64,000 nucleotides of DNA from Solen grandis (taxonomy: Eukaryota > Mollusca > Bivalvia > Adapedonta > Solenidae). Positions 44,216 to 56,287 of the stretch are shown here, one piece after another. The stretch spans positions 44,452,644-44,516,643 of the forward strand of contig CM037794.1 in NCBI GenBank assembly GCA_021229015.1, written 5' to 3'. Every line of letters begins with the position of its first letter. The first letter of the stretch is position 1. The position numbers and the translations under genes are program-made. The notes beneath the pieces were generated by a model that worked only from the letters and a program-made list of their open reading frames with translations, made no database searches and was not told the origin of the DNA.

Positions 44216-45951
44216 AAAATTTGCTTTCAGTCTGATCTGGTTTTAATTTAATACAGTATTGTATACAATGACTTATCCCAGTGTTATTTGGGCAATTGAA
44301 CACAATGGAAATCATTAATGACTTCCAGATCTACAAAGCTATCAATTAAGATAACCCTCTGTTAATTTCCCTATTTAGTTAACCCTAATAAATGATGAAA
44401 GAATAAACCCCGCAAATCTACAGATAAAGAAGGGCCAGATAGTTTATTTCTGCCCTCAGCTGGGTTTAACAGTATTTGGATATGATATTTGATGATAATG
44501 TTTAACCTTTTAATTCAAACAAGGCATTGAATTAACCCACAGTTTAATGATTATTTTCTGACTCTTTAGTGTATAGAGGAAGGATTGTACATGGCAATCT
44601 CCAATGTATGGAGGAAGGATTGTACATTGCAGTGTATTACAATCAGAAGGAAGGTTTTGAAAGGCTGTGTGTAATACTGTCTGTATTTATCATTAATGGA
44701 TTAACCCTCTGTTGATTGAATAGCTCTGGGTATATTCAGCCAGTATACTAACTGAGTGGATAAGGGTGGATTTAAATAAGCGACTGTCGGCCCATCAAGC
44801 CAGGCATTATTAATGTATTTCCTTTAAAAAGAGTGCCAGTCTTTTAGTCTAGTCTATCTTGCATGAAATTGAAATAGATGTTATCTGGAACTCGGCAAAT
44901 GTGGGGTTTTCCTATCTAATACGGGGGTACAAACAAACTTTTACCGTTATAGCGTCACGGTGCACTACTGTTCACAACAGAATTAGTGCATCACTACGAA
45001 GTTGTAACTGTAAAATTTTGTTTGTAGATGGGAAAAACCAAAATATTCTTAATTCCGGAGTAGGTCTATTTGAGCGCTGCAGGCCAGCATTAAAAATGTA
45101 TTTGTTTGCTGTGCTCTGACTGACTCAAAATTTTTAAACCTCAGTCCGTCATTTTTTTTTTTTTTTTCAGTTTTCCAATTTTGCTATTTCTGTCAAATTA
45201 ACTGATTCTGTTCTTTCTAATGGGGGCAGACACTCTACCAGAACTGGTCAAACACGTTAAAAAAAAAAAAAAAAAAAAAAAAAAGACTTCAGTCAGTATA
45301 GCAGTAAGTTCATCACTTCATCTTGGGGTCCATTCAGCTTTCCCATTGTCAGCGTTAAAAATAAAATAAAACAAATAAAACCTACATACCTGCCCAACTT
45401 TAATATTCTGGGTAGGAGCACAGCAAACATATTTTTAATGACGGGCTGCCTTAATCATTCCATTTTCTTCTCTTTCTATAATGAATTAAATTGAATTTAA
45501 ATTAAATTTTGAGGAGTGACAGTGAAACTAGGTTAAGTGCTTATATGTATATATGCACTTAGCCTTGTTTCGCTCTCACCTCTCTAAATGCACAAAGAAC
45601 AAGTTTTACTGTCAGTCTTTGAAATGCAAACAACATAGTATGCATTAAAGCTGATTTATAATAATCCTTCTTGATAGTCTCTGCAATGGACTAGTACTTT
45701 GCTCTTGGGATGATATTGAAAAAATATAAACATCTCTGTGAAATGTTGAGTTTATTATGGGTATCTCTTGTTTATACAGACCTCTTTAATTTTCTTGAAT
45801 ATCTTATGGACTTGAAAGTAACTGAAGAGACAGCACTAAAAAAGGGTAGAGAAAAAACAACACTAGCCACATGTTAAAAGGCACAGGGGAAGATAAACGT
45901 CATTGTAATAATAATTTATCACAGTATAACTTACCATAAACTATTTTACTA
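44216..45951. other. Spacer with a short inverted-repeat element and a hairpin
   Basis: cattaaaaatgtatttgttt-gctgtgctc at 45088-45116 is inverted at 45415-45442, enclosing an A26 run (45259-45284). A hairpin with roughly 30-base arms follows at 45514-45583. The open frame at 44859-45119 ends in the inverted repeat and is probably not a gene. A duplicated gaggaaggattgtacat block lies at about 44580-44630. Confidence 0.5.
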
Positions 45952-46051
45952 NNNNNNNNNNNNNNNNNNNNNNNNNNNNNNNNNNNNNNNNNNNNNNNNN
46001 NNNNNNNNNNNNNNNNNNNNNNNNNNNNNNNNNNNNNNNNNNNNNNNNNNN
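45952..46051. other. Assembly gap, exactly 100 N
   Basis: A run of 100 N, the usual fixed-size scaffold gap. The right flank is inside a 24-bp tandem repeat, which probably caused the break. Confidence 0.98.
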
Positions 46052-46168
46052 ATCATCACGTTTTACACCATCCTCATCATCACGTTTTACACCATTCTCA
46101 TCATCACGTTTTACACCATTCTCATCATCACGTTTTACACCATTCTCATCATCACGTTTTACACCATT
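46052..46168. repeat. 24-bp tandem repeat abutting the gap, five copies
   Basis: Units of catcatcacgttttacaccattct. The left side is cut by the N run, so the true length is unknown. Confidence 0.9.
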
Positions 46169-46174
46169 CCAAGA

Positions 46175-46262
46175 AAGGGAGCTATAACAGTACCATTTTT
46201 TACGACTTTGGTATGACCGTCCGCTCCCGAGGCGTTTAACCACTCGGCCACCAGGGACGGTC
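46175..46262 (-). mobile_element. SINE head, minus strand
   Basis: On the minus strand it reads tgaccgtccctggtggccga, gtggttaaacgcctcgggag, then ataccaaagtcgtaaaaaat, ggtactgttatagctccct. This is a tRNA Ser/Leu-like start joined to the body of the family at 36405 and 47225. Confidence 0.65.
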
Positions 46263-46447
46263 ACATTTTTGTAACTCGTTAAACCTTCACAGTGTATATA
46301 GCATTCAACGGATATTGCTCAATGTTTGTTTATTTTGTAATAAATGCAAAATGATTTCAATGCGATTAAGGATTAAGACTTTTTTACGTGTATATAACAT
46401 TGATATTTTATTTCAGAAGCCCTCGTGTTTTGTTTTGTTTTTGCGAA

Positions 46448-46483
46448 CTGTTGTTGTTGTTGTTGTTGTCGTCGTCGTCGTCG

Positions 46484-46575
<92 letters not shown>

Positions 46576-46576
46576 G
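46448..46576. repeat. TTG trinucleotide microsatellite, about 43 units
   Basis: (ttg)n interrupted once by (tcg)5 near 46470-46485. It yields poly-Val, poly-Leu, poly-Gln and poly-Asn frames, none with gene context. Confidence 0.95.
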
Positions 46577-46955
46577 AAAATCAGCAATTTTATATCCATT
46601 GGCATCCATGTATCGGGTCATAGTGTGAGTGAATCTTTACCGGGTTTTTCTTTTTCTAACACGATTTATTATCACTTGTGTGAAAAATAATAACCGAAGA
46701 ATAATAATAAAATAGTATTTTCTGAACAATATTATATCTTTAAAACCAAACTATTGAGGGACAGTCTTCAACATATACATGTATGTGTTTCGTATGAGCG
46801 ATGTGGTCAATAGAAATGATATAATGAAATGAATTTGATTCTTGAAAGCGGTCATCTATACTAAACGGCCGACACATGTTAAAACAGATACTCACAAGAT
46901 TCCTTAAGTGACGTTTTGTTACAAATTTAATATACAGTTTTGCAGCCTCATATAC

Positions 46956-47144
46956 TTAAAGTTATCCATCCATCACTAAATTATAATCATGGTCCTTTAA
47001 ATGCTTATAAAGACTTCCGTGCAGATGAGCATCAATTATGGGCTATTTTGCTCTAAATCTATAAGGGCTTACATTTACTATAAAATCCCCATGATCACTT
47101 GATGGATCATGATCACAGTTTAATGATGGATGGATTACCATAAG
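46956..47144. mobile_element. TTAA MITE, GGTAATCC family (copy C)
   Basis: TTAA then agttatccatccatcac at the left, gatggatggattacc at the right, body taatcatggtcctttaaatg. The right target reads ataa. Confidence 0.65.
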
Positions 47145-47224
47145 TAGTCGACTTCGCTTGATTGCCACATGTGACACTATATGAATATAGGATTGTCTTT
47201 AAACTTCTTGATGACGAATATATT

Positions 47225-47520
47225 GACTCGGTCGATTACGGTGGCCGAGATGTTAGAACGTCCACCCCGGAATCGTGAGGTCGTGGGTCCGCTCTCCGGC
47301 CGCAAAATACCAAAGTCATAAAACTGTTACTGGTATGACTTCCTTGCTTGGCACTGAGCATATAAGAGTAGTCCAGGACTGGTTGGCCCGGTGTTACGAG
47401 CGTAGGATAATGTGACTGGATGTGGTATCATGCCACATGTCGACGGCGTAATATAGCATTGAGGTCGTACTATATCTGTCTTAAGTGGACATATTCTTCA
47501 AATGATTGAAATATATTCTG
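47225..47520 (+). mobile_element. SINE (taccaaagt..gtgactgg family), fairly complete
   Basis: A tRNA-like head (ggtggccgagatgttagaac, gaggtcgtgggtccg), then aaataccaaagtcataaaac, cttgcttggcactgagcata, ccaggactggttggcccggt, aatgtgactggatgtggtat, and a tail aaatgattgaaatat. Confidence 0.7.
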
Positions 47521-47534
47521 TACATCAGTTCTTG

Positions 47535-48190
47535 AAACAAGAGGGTCATGAAGGCCCTGGGATTACTCACTTGAGATCCAGGTATTAATGGGAGGAAAAG
47601 TAACAGCAAATATTCTATGATATTAAGGAAAACTGCCTCTGCCCCTGGCGGCCATGTTTTACGACAGTTCAACAATTTCAACAATCTTAGTAGAAAGTGA
47701 CCCAAGGAGAAACTGTGCAAAAAAAAGGTGAAATCCAGTAAGTAGTTTTGGGCAAGAAGTTTTTTTTCAGATTTGTACAATATGCATATAAGGAAAACTG
47801 GCTCCGCTCCTGGATGCTTTTCGACGGATTCAAAAAAATAGTATATATCAAGCCAAGGTATATGTGCCAAAATACTTTGAAATATAACCCAGTGCTTTTT
47901 GTCATATTCACATTTTTTAACCCTTGTGGATACCATAGCAACCAGATTTCTGCATTGAATTTAATTCTTTGAACATCTTTTGAAGAGGATTCCTGGAAAA
48001 ATTTATAAAAAAATGCCAAGTAGTTTAGCAGATGTCGTTGAAATTGATTGTTGCCGACGGACATTCATTGGTCTCAATAGTTCACCTTTGGGCACGTTGT
48101 TATCACGTGATCTAAAAAGAACGCACTTCTGTAATGTAAGAGTTGTCTTCCTTTCCGGTGTTTGTAGCAGCTATCGAAATGAAAAAAATG
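47535..48190 (-). mobile_element. CTCTTGTTT-ended dispersed element (reversed, extent uncertain)
   Basis: The left border gaaacaagagggtcatgaag-gccct is the reverse of the GGGCC..GGCCCTCTTGTTTC end seen at 28312 and 33908. The interior differs and its far end is not clear. The overlapping open frames at 47481-48064 are attributed to the element. Confidence 0.4.
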
Positions 48191-48516
48191 CTAGTTAAAC
48201 CCGCTAATGAACACACACAGGGTTTTGTCTACACGAATATGTATATATATAATATGATCGAGACAGAGACAGGTATTTAATCGCGTTTGTTCCTTGGGTT
48301 GGATTCAGTGTTTTAGACTGACCCGTCAGATAAACTGTACTGTAATCATCTTATGTTGTTATATTTTCTTTCTGAATAGATTTATATTTTTAAAAGTTTG
48401 AAAAATTAAAATTCCAAAAGGGAAGACGGTGGTACTTGTGCCTAAGACGAAACTATTCATACTACCAGAATCCTATCGGGAAATAGATACAGGTAAAATC
48501 ATATTTCTTTTAATTT

Positions 48517-48519
<3 letters not shown>

Positions 48520-48559
<40 letters not shown>

Positions 48560-48560
48560 T
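48520..48560. repeat. (TA)n(GA)n microsatellite
   Basis: tatatatata followed by gagagagaga, about 40 bp. Confidence 0.9.
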
Positions 48561-49599
48561 AAAACTATATGTCGACGCCTCTGGCCGTTAACAATGTGTG
48601 TACTGTTTGCACATTTGTTTGCGGTACCTTTTATCAAGCAGGAAACCTGCCTTATTCCTCCTGTTTTAAATTTACGGAACAATTCAATTTAGTTACCTGT
48701 GCAACGTGGTCAGCTCTTTTCTTTCTTTTCCTTTGACTGGACGTTTAAGACTATTTCAGTGTATTTTATTGCAAATGATTATGTTTTTATAAGTTTCTTT
48801 TGACATTCTTAACCAATATGGTCTCGCGGAAACCCGAGGTCGAACGAGATCAGCAAAATATCTCAAAGAAATGCAGTATTCGAGAAATCATTCAGAAGTA
48901 GAGATTAAAATTTTATGTTAGCACCGAAAACATTTTTCTAAATATTGTCTATGAATTATAAAAATGAATAGAAATAAATTGCAATAACCCGAAGACTAGT
49001 GGGAGAAATATGGAATGTTCGATGTAATCGCGATAATTGAAATATCGAGGTATACAAATGCCGTTTGAATGGTGCTGGTATAACCCCTCTGATTTTTGCG
49101 CTCAGCATATACGGATAGTTCCACGACTGGTCGGCCAAGTGTCAGAATAATGTGACTGGGGGTTGTATCATGCCACATGTCTTTGTGGTGCGGTATCATG
49201 CCATGTAGCTTTAAACAATTATCAGCGATGTGCTTTACGTGTTAGCAAACAAAATTCTACGAACTCGGAAGATTTTCCCAATTGTTAGGAAAAACTGTAC
49301 AGCTGACAAAAGAATCACTGGAACCTATGTGTAAGGCACAATTTCCCGCTTCGCATGAGCCATATACTATTAAAATTGATAAAGAATTAAAATACTTACA
49401 ATCGTTTTCTTTTTCGAATAAATGCTAAATATGCGTTACGCGTTAGCTTAAAATGACGTCATATACCACGTGGTATGGCCACACTGTATACATGTACCTT
49501 CATACATCTTAACACCAGATATATCAAACTAAGCAATCACAGGTTCCTTTTTGTTACCAGCTCGTCGGGGGTTCTTGAAACAGAGGAAAAGATCGAAAA

Positions 49600-49723
49600 A
49601 TGAGTTTGCTGAAATATGCCTTCACCTCTGTTATCCTGGTAACAGTTTTCGGATGCGGCAAGAGCAGAGAAGCAAGTTATTCTATGACGTCACAACCGAC
49701 ATTTGAAATACCCGAAAAAACAG
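49600..49723 (+). CDS. Secreted twin-CX3C prepropeptide gene 1, exon 1 (signal peptide)
   Basis: ATG at 49600 opens MSLLKYAFTSVILVTVFGCG, a basic start followed by a hydrophobic core of about 14 residues. This is a typical secretory signal peptide. KSREASYSMTSQPTFEIPEK follows, to the donor ACA G|gtgatg in phase 1, 41 codons plus one base. The intron phase and position match the minus-strand paralogue at 62795-62867. A possible 5' UTR acceptor (gttaccag) lies at 49551-49560. Confidence 0.75.
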
Positions 49724-50206
49724 GTGATGTACATTAATATCATCTTTGGATATTATCTAAAATAATTTAAACACTGATTATACTTAAAACACATTTAAGT
49801 CAGTTTTTTTAGTTGTATATAGTCATTATTTTTATTGTCAATAAGCTAATTTACTTAACAAGCAAAATGTGTATGAATTATTGAATTTATTATACCAGAA
49901 AATTGTGAAAGAAGTTATAAGGACAATTCATTTTATCATCAAAATGTAAAAGAAGTTCGAAGAATAATAGATTTAACAGGCAAATTTATTGTGAGTTAAA
50001 TGATGATTTAACAAACAAAATGAATGAGGTTTTCTAAAAGTTATTTAACCAGCAAAGTTATACTAGTAAAAGAAAATTGATTTATACAAGCAAAATATAT
50101 CAGAAATAACAAACCATTAGATAATAGATGTAAGCTAGACGAATGTTAAATCAAAGAAAAAAAAAATAAATAAAGGTGCTAATAAGTGAGATACTTTTTT
50201 CTTTCT

Positions 50207-50325
50207 ACCGCTACATTTCGGAACTCATGGCCTTTTGCGAAGATAACCAAGGTTTCCTAATGTTTTATTAGAGTAACTTGGTTATCTTGGTAGAGGGTTA
50301 AGTGGTCCAAGACGTAGCGGAACGC
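50207..50325. mobile_element. MITE fragment, GGTAAAGTCCCTG family (copy D)
   Basis: Keeps ccgctacatttcggaactca, gataaccaaggtttcctaat, cttggttatcttggtagagg and gtggtccaagacgtagcgga, the inner palindrome of the family. Terminal parts are missing. Confidence 0.55.
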
Positions 50326-50435
50326 TGCCTTGGACAGCCGAGTCTTGTATAGTGTTTCAAATGTCTAATGTGTTACTGAGTTACTACGGCAACAATGTTT
50401 CTGCATTTAAAAACATTGTAGACATTTTATAGCAT

Positions 50436-51364
50436 TGTTGCACCCTTTACAGTTCGCTTCGAATACAGCTACCTGGGGTAGCTTTTTTCGGTAAAAAGGA
50501 CATGAGCTGTATTCGAAAAAAGCATATGCAAAGTCGAGTACAGCTCGCATTATTTTTAATCAAACTGATGATATAACAGAAGCCATGCGATAACCAAGTA
50601 CCCGGATGTGAGTCATTTGGTAAAATGATTTCATGTCTCCAGTTAAGGAAGAGGCTTATAGTTTGGGTGCAATTCATCCATCAGTACATACATGCAGGCG
50701 TACGAAGAACATTTTTGACGATTCAAATTCGTATGCCATGCTAAATGGTCAGCCGGCAAATTTTGTGTACAATAGCCAGGGTACTGTTTCTACTCAGGAA
50801 AATCATATTTACCATATTATAGTCCCCTTAACGTTATAGTCAGAAATCACCATGTGTAAAGCCATTTGTAGTCAAAAGTCATCAACAGGAACATATAGTC
50901 AGAAATCACCATGTGTAAAGCCATTTGTAGTCAAAAGCCATTAACAGGAACATATAGTCAGAAATCACCATGAGTAAAGCCATTTGTAGTCAACAGCCAT
51001 CAGCAGAGACATATAGTCAGAAATCACCATGAGTAAAGCCATTTGTAGTCAGTAACCATCAACAGAAACATAAACGTCATGACGTATGTACAGAAAAAAG
51101 GTTGGGATTTTCAAAGGGTAAATTCCGTCCATGAGAAAAAACAGTCAGACAATTTCTACATGGCTACTTGCTATCTTGCATCAGATTGCTGGGGAACGTT
51201 ATCCGAAAAAAAAAAAAAGAAACAAGTACTGCGATTACAGGTTATAATGTAGTACTAGAGCAATATTCGGTGAATAGAGCTAACTGGGAAGCTGTATACG
51301 AAAGCGTAGTCGAATATGGTTACCTTGGGAACTATATTCGAAGCGAGCTGTATAGGGTGCGACA
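50436..51364. mobile_element. Non-autonomous TIR element, about 0.93 kb
   Basis: The left end TGTTGCACCCTTTACAGTTC then gcttcgaatacagctacc is matched in reverse at the right by ggttaccttgggaactatat, tcgaagcgagctgtataggg, tgcgaca. Arms are about 40 bases, imperfect. It encloses a four-copy 59-bp repeat. No transposase frame and no clear target duplication. Confidence 0.6.
50838..51075. repeat. 59-bp tandem repeat, four copies
   Basis: agtcagaaatcaccatgtgt, aaagccatttgtagtcaaaa, gccatcaacaggaacatat. Starts are 59 bases apart (50838, 50897 and so on). Confidence 0.9.
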
Positions 51365-51813
51365 TGACATGTCAAAACGAAATATTAGGACATGTGTAAA
51401 TGACCATCCCAGAATTGTAAATCCCGAGATCTTTACCTAATACCGGACCATCTGGCCCGTTATTGCATAGTGTGGAATCGTTAATTTTCATGGGACACTA
51501 ATTTTCGTCGATTACGTGGAGGGTTTTATCCACGAATATTAATCCCCACTAAAACTTGTCTGTTATATAGACCCCACGTTTTCTAGAACATAGATCTACA
51601 AATAAATACACCAACGAATTTCCCTTAGGTAAATAATCAACTAAATTTAATGTCAATGATAATTAATGATTTTACAATAGTCTGAAATTATGCTTGTTAC
51701 ATTTGTTCCGACAGCCAGGGTCTCTCTATATAGCTTTAAGAGACACTAGTAAAACCAAGCTTGCTTATTCATTGCTATAATCAAATTCATCACTGAACAC
51801 ATTTATGTTACAG

Positions 51814-52100
51814 AGGCCCGATATGCCAGTTTGACCTGTCACAAGGAAATCAAAGAACTCTCAGAGTGTATGAAGATGCGTCATCAGGATAAAAAAGCAG
51901 ACTCGGACGTGTTTCAAGACGCCTTTTCAAATGTAACACCCGGAGCGAATATTGCTACTACGCATGCGCAGCCGGAAGTAGAAGGAAACAAAAAAGCACA
52001 TGTTTTGGTCAAGAGAGGAATGGGGAAATGTATTCATCGATGCCTACGAAGACGGCGAAAATTACGTTTTATCCATTGTAAAGTGCTCTGTTACAAATAA
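51814..52100 (+). CDS. Secreted twin-CX3C prepropeptide gene 1, exon 2
   Basis: After the acceptor atttatgttacag, two bases complete Glu and the exon reads ARYASLTCHKEIKELSECMK, then an Asp/Lys-rich linker and HAQPEVEGNKKAHVLVKR. The last 27 residues follow the Lys-Arg and open GMGKCIHRCL, with four Cys spaced C-X3-C-X11-C-X3-C, ending CYK and TAA at 52098. The predicted protein is 136 aa. The final peptide carries ten Lys/Arg. The pro-region has a single C-X9-C pair. Inferred: a secreted precursor cut after KR to release a cationic, disulphide-bonded helical-hairpin peptide. Antimicrobial or signalling roles are both possible; nothing here decides. Confidence 0.8.
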
Positions 52101-53554
52101 TGCATATATGTGAGCATACAATAGAACGTGAAAAATATGAACATACGTGAAATTTCCGAAATTCTGTATTTATCGAAATAATATAATATTTAAATTTAAA
52201 AACACATATCTTATCTTGTTAGCTGAATACAATTTGAACCGCGATCTGTTCGTCCTAAGAATTGAGAATCTGTCTATAAATTAAACAATGTCGTCTTGAT
52301 TCTGGCATTACTATTTTGCATCAACAGTAAGGGGGTCCCTATATTGAGATGGCCTTTACAAGAAGTCTAACTTTATTGGTCATTATTGCTGGGCGGTCCT
52401 GCTTTAAAATGGGGGGTGTTCTTTAATTGAGGTTTTAATGAATTCTTCAGACTGGTTTGCGTACTTACGAGTGAACTAGCAAATAGCGTTTTTTTTTTTT
52501 TTTTTTCCTATGGTAGTTAGCAAAAGTTAAAAGATGTCAAACATTAAAACAGATGGTACGTAATAAAGGAAGGATTAAGTTACTTATTTTATGCATGTAA
52601 TATACCCCCGCATGTTTTTTTATCATTTTTTTCCAAAAACTCTACAAGATTCAGCAATTGTATTGTCAAGTCAATTTATCTCTTCAGGGACCAATCAATT
52701 TAAAAAGTTTGTTTCCTTCTGCGACCTATTGACCAATCAAAATATTTCACTCACTACGAACTATTAGCAAATCAAATTTTTTGACATGAAGCTTAACTTG
52801 AATGTATTGTTACTGTAACAGTGTTTTGTATTTTGCATGACGATCCTGATCAATTCCTTTGATATTGTCCGTGTCTTTTAAGCATATATATACATGTATA
52901 TGAAGACAGGAATTAACCTTTTATCTGTTGTGTTGGTTATTGATTTATTAATAAATGTGAGTTTGTTAATTTAGTATCTTAGTTAATTATTTCATTTTGT
53001 CCATTTTTTATACAATGCCAGTTGTATTTTTGTTTCATCCGCTTGCGTTACTCAGAGAGCGAGAGAGAGGCGGGATACAGCAAAAGCTTAAAAGACATTA
53101 TTATTAGACAACTTAATAATGTCGAATTTCGAATATTACAATATAAAATACACACATACTAACACAAATGGGAAGATAGAAGGTGTCCTCATTCTTTCAA
53201 CGAGTCCCTTATCATTGATGTTCATACAAACCAATGTCCTCAATATACGCGGAGACAAGAACACACACATACACTAGTGAAATCCATATGCAGTCGAGGA
53301 TTTACCGGGGGTGAAGCACTAGGACCTGTCCTCATCCAACGCACTCACTGGCCAGCAAGTGAAGATTATAGGGTCTAAATTCATTGATTGACCCTTAATT
53401 ATTAATTATACATGCGGGAAGAAGACACCATTACCCCTACTTAAACGGTTTAGTAAATTATATAGATTGCGTGAATAAAAATGGAACGTGGAAGGGTTTA
53501 ATGATTAAACTGTACGCTTTAGTTTCAAAATAATAATCCAAAGGTGTGGGGGGA
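52101..53554. other. Spacer downstream of small gene 1
   Basis: AT-rich 3' flank. aataatataatatttaaat and attaaa near 52285 are weak poly(A) candidates. A tatacccccgcatg end at 52602 resembles the ATACCCCCG element. No gene. Confidence 0.5.
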
Positions 53555-53794
53555 TCATGAATTCCTGAGAAAGAAGAAAAATAACCCCGTCCCTATCCCG
53601 TCCCTAGCCCTGAAAAAAATCCTTGTAAAATCCTTGTAAAATCCTTGGAAAACCCTTGGAAAATCCTTTGGAAAAGCCTTGGAAAATCTTGAAAGAGTTG
53701 GTATGGTATAGAAGTTTTTATAGTTGGCCAGCATATCCCTGTCGGGTCCCCTCCCCCTGAGATAGATGGCTGGATCCGCGCATGTCTTGCAAAG
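53555..53794. repeat. Low-complexity stretch with ccttggaaaa phrases
   Basis: Short copies of aatccttgtaaaatccttgg. Minus-strand frames here (FSKDFTR-like) are repeat-driven. Confidence 0.5.
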
Positions 53795-54500
53795 AAAATA
53801 TAAAACCCCGGGAAAGAATCGTATAAGATATATGTTTGCAAATACAAATGTATAAAACCCCAGGTTATTAAAACAATCATATAAGATATATGTTTGCAAA
53901 TATGAATGTATAAAACCCCGGAATATTAAAACAAACATGTAAGATATATATTTATAAATATAAATGTATAAAACCCCGGGATATTAAAACAATCATATAA
54001 GATATATGTTTGCAAATATAAATGTATAAAACCCCGGGATATTAAAGCAATCATATAAGATATATGTTTGCAAATATAAATGTATAAAACCCCGGGATAT
54101 TAAAACAAACATGTAAGGTATATATTTGTAAATATAAATGTATAAAACCCCGGGATATTAAAACAATCATATAAGATATATGTTTGTAAATACAAATGTA
54201 TAAAACCCCGGGATATTGAAACAATCATATAAGATATATGTTTCCAAATATAAATGTATAAAACCCCGGGATATTGAAACAATCATATAAGATATATGTT
54301 TCCAAATATAAATGTATAAAACCCCGGGTTATTAAAACAATCATATAAGATATATGTTTCCAAATATAAATGTATAAAACCCCGGGATATTGAAACAATC
54401 ATATAAGATATATGTTTGTAAATATAAATGAATAAAACCCCGGGATATTAAAACAAACATGTAAGATAAATGTTTGTAAATATAAGACCCCCGGATATAA
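53795..54500. repeat. 58-bp satellite array, about 12 copies
   Basis: Units of aaatataaatgtataaaacc, ccgggatattaaaacaatca, tataagatatatgtttgc. Long minus-strand frames across the array are artefacts. Confidence 0.95.
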
Positions 54501-56287
54501 AAACAAACAAATAACATACAAGACTGATGCAAAGCATCAAAGACGCCGCAAATATTTTTGAAGCACGACTGAAATAAAAAAAAAAAAACCCTTTCAGAAT
54601 ATTTCAATAACACGGTAATATATTATCTACAAACAGCTGGTCTTAATATTTTCTCTAGGCAATGATACATGACATTTTGACATGTTTTCTCAGCTGTAGA
54701 CCGTAACTGATTTATAAAATGTGTTCTAAAAAGTCCATGTAAATCAAGATTCTTCGGCCTAATTTCCATAAATGTATTTTTTTTTTCATTTTTATTTATA
54801 AAATCTGAAATAAACTCATTGAGAATATGCTCGATGAAAAACTCATATTAGCAAATTTCAGAAATATAGAACAACAAAAATACTTTAATTATAAGAGACG
54901 TATTAAATGATGATGATTTGAGATGCTATAAATGAACTTACCTATAGATCAATAAAGACAAGTAATTCCTTTCATATATAATTATTGAAGGAGTAAGGGT
55001 CTGCAAAATACATGAAATTTCCATTCATTAATCTACTAAGGCTGAGTTAATGTCAATATAAATCATCAGCAGCAGGACGATGATAACGAAACAAATCAGC
55101 ACAATTAAGTGTTTCATTTGGTACGGGATTAGGTACAGTCCCCGGAATTTACACCCTTTGATAACGTAGCGTGGCGTAGGAGTATGACATTCCTTTTTGT
55201 ATCGATGATATGTATAGAATTAAATATATATTTACGAGACTTGATTCTACAATATTCGGTTAAACTTACCCGTGTCAAACACTCATAATCATCTCACATA
55301 TTGTGACCGCAGATTGGGCTTGGGGCCCGATACGGCCATATGTATAGTGTTTATGTTTTTTGCACTTTCTACATTATGCAGCAATACGTATTATTAAACT
55401 GCGGTTTCATTGATTTTTCAAATTGACGGAATATATCTGAAAATCTTAATCATATAAGACCACAAAACATCTTCCAAAACTTTTTTTTCTGAGCTTTAAT
55501 GAATCAGGTTGCTTACAAGGTCCGTTAACCAAATTTTAAAATCCTCGGCATACGAGTTTAGGGAGAAGTTATCAGATACCCAGTAAATGTGTCGAATTTC
55601 TTTTTAATAACAATATAAGACTTGCACATTTTAATTCTTGTCATTTTTTACATCAGTTAATACAAATAATTGATTCACAAATTGTTTTCTCAAACATATT
55701 ACATGTTTTTTTTTTATTTTACAATAATAACAGTTGTTGCTCCTTTTTGCGGCTCCATGGCCATTCCATACTGACGCCGCGTTTCCACGTGGGGACAATA
55801 ATATCCAAGAATATTAAAACAAAAAAAAAAATTATTTTTATTTTTATAATTTAATACTGTTGTTTACTATAGATGCCTAGATGAATCTATAGAAAGTCTA
55901 AAATTTAAGACGATGCTAATCACGGTTTCTTCAAAATACACAAATGAATGCATAATTTTACTATTCTCCTATGTAAAAAAACAATGAAAATATATTAATT
56001 AACTTTTTTATATATTAATTTAGCTAGCAGTGGTAAATATTTCTTATTTTTATCATATATGATATATACGATATATGATATATACGTATATGATAATTTT
56101 ACTGTTTATATTTCGACATCTTTTTACTCATTTTTTTTCGAAAATGAATACAATTCCAACTTATCTGTATATGTTTTAATGCCTTAAATCTTACTGCCAT
56201 TTTTTTTCAAAAAAGTGTTCATGATATTAATTATACAGCTTATAAACAAAGAATTTTGGCGTGAGTTTCCAGTTTTCATACTCAGAT
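54501..56287. other. AT-rich spacer between the convergent small genes
   Basis: No gene or repeat family recognised. A short palindromic run atatatgatatatacgatata lies near 56055-56095. Confidence 0.5.

Larger units (their letters stand above)
46577..49599. other. Spacer upstream of the first small gene
   Basis: Holds a MITE (46956-47144), a SINE (47225-47520), a reversed CTCTTGTTT-type element starting at 47535, a (TA)n(GA)n microsatellite (48520-48560) and a SINE-tail piece (49075-49205). No convincing gene. A possible acceptor (tttttgttaccag) lies just before 49561, ahead of the ATG at 49600. Confidence 0.55.
49724..51813 (+). other. Intron of small gene 1
   Basis: Contains a MITE fragment (50207-50325) and a TIR element with internal 59-bp repeats (50436-51364). 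The open frames at 50447-50839 and 51168-51440 fall inside that element and are not supported as genes. Confidence 0.6.

Noticed and set aside
46315..46690. Poly-Val, poly-Leu, poly-Gln and poly-Asn frames
   Set aside because: All derive from the TTG microsatellite; no gene context.
47481..48198. Overlapping frames of 72-151 codons on both strands
   Set aside because: They lie in a dispersed element with an AAACAAGAGGG border; composition is not protein-like.
51168..51440. 90-codon frame in the intron of small gene 1
   Set aside because: Its end is the right terminal inverted repeat of a TIR element, and its start is an A-run.
53555..54613. Several minus-strand frames with GFIHLYLQTYILYD repeats
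   Set aside because: Product of the 58-bp satellite; no splice sites or other coding signals.
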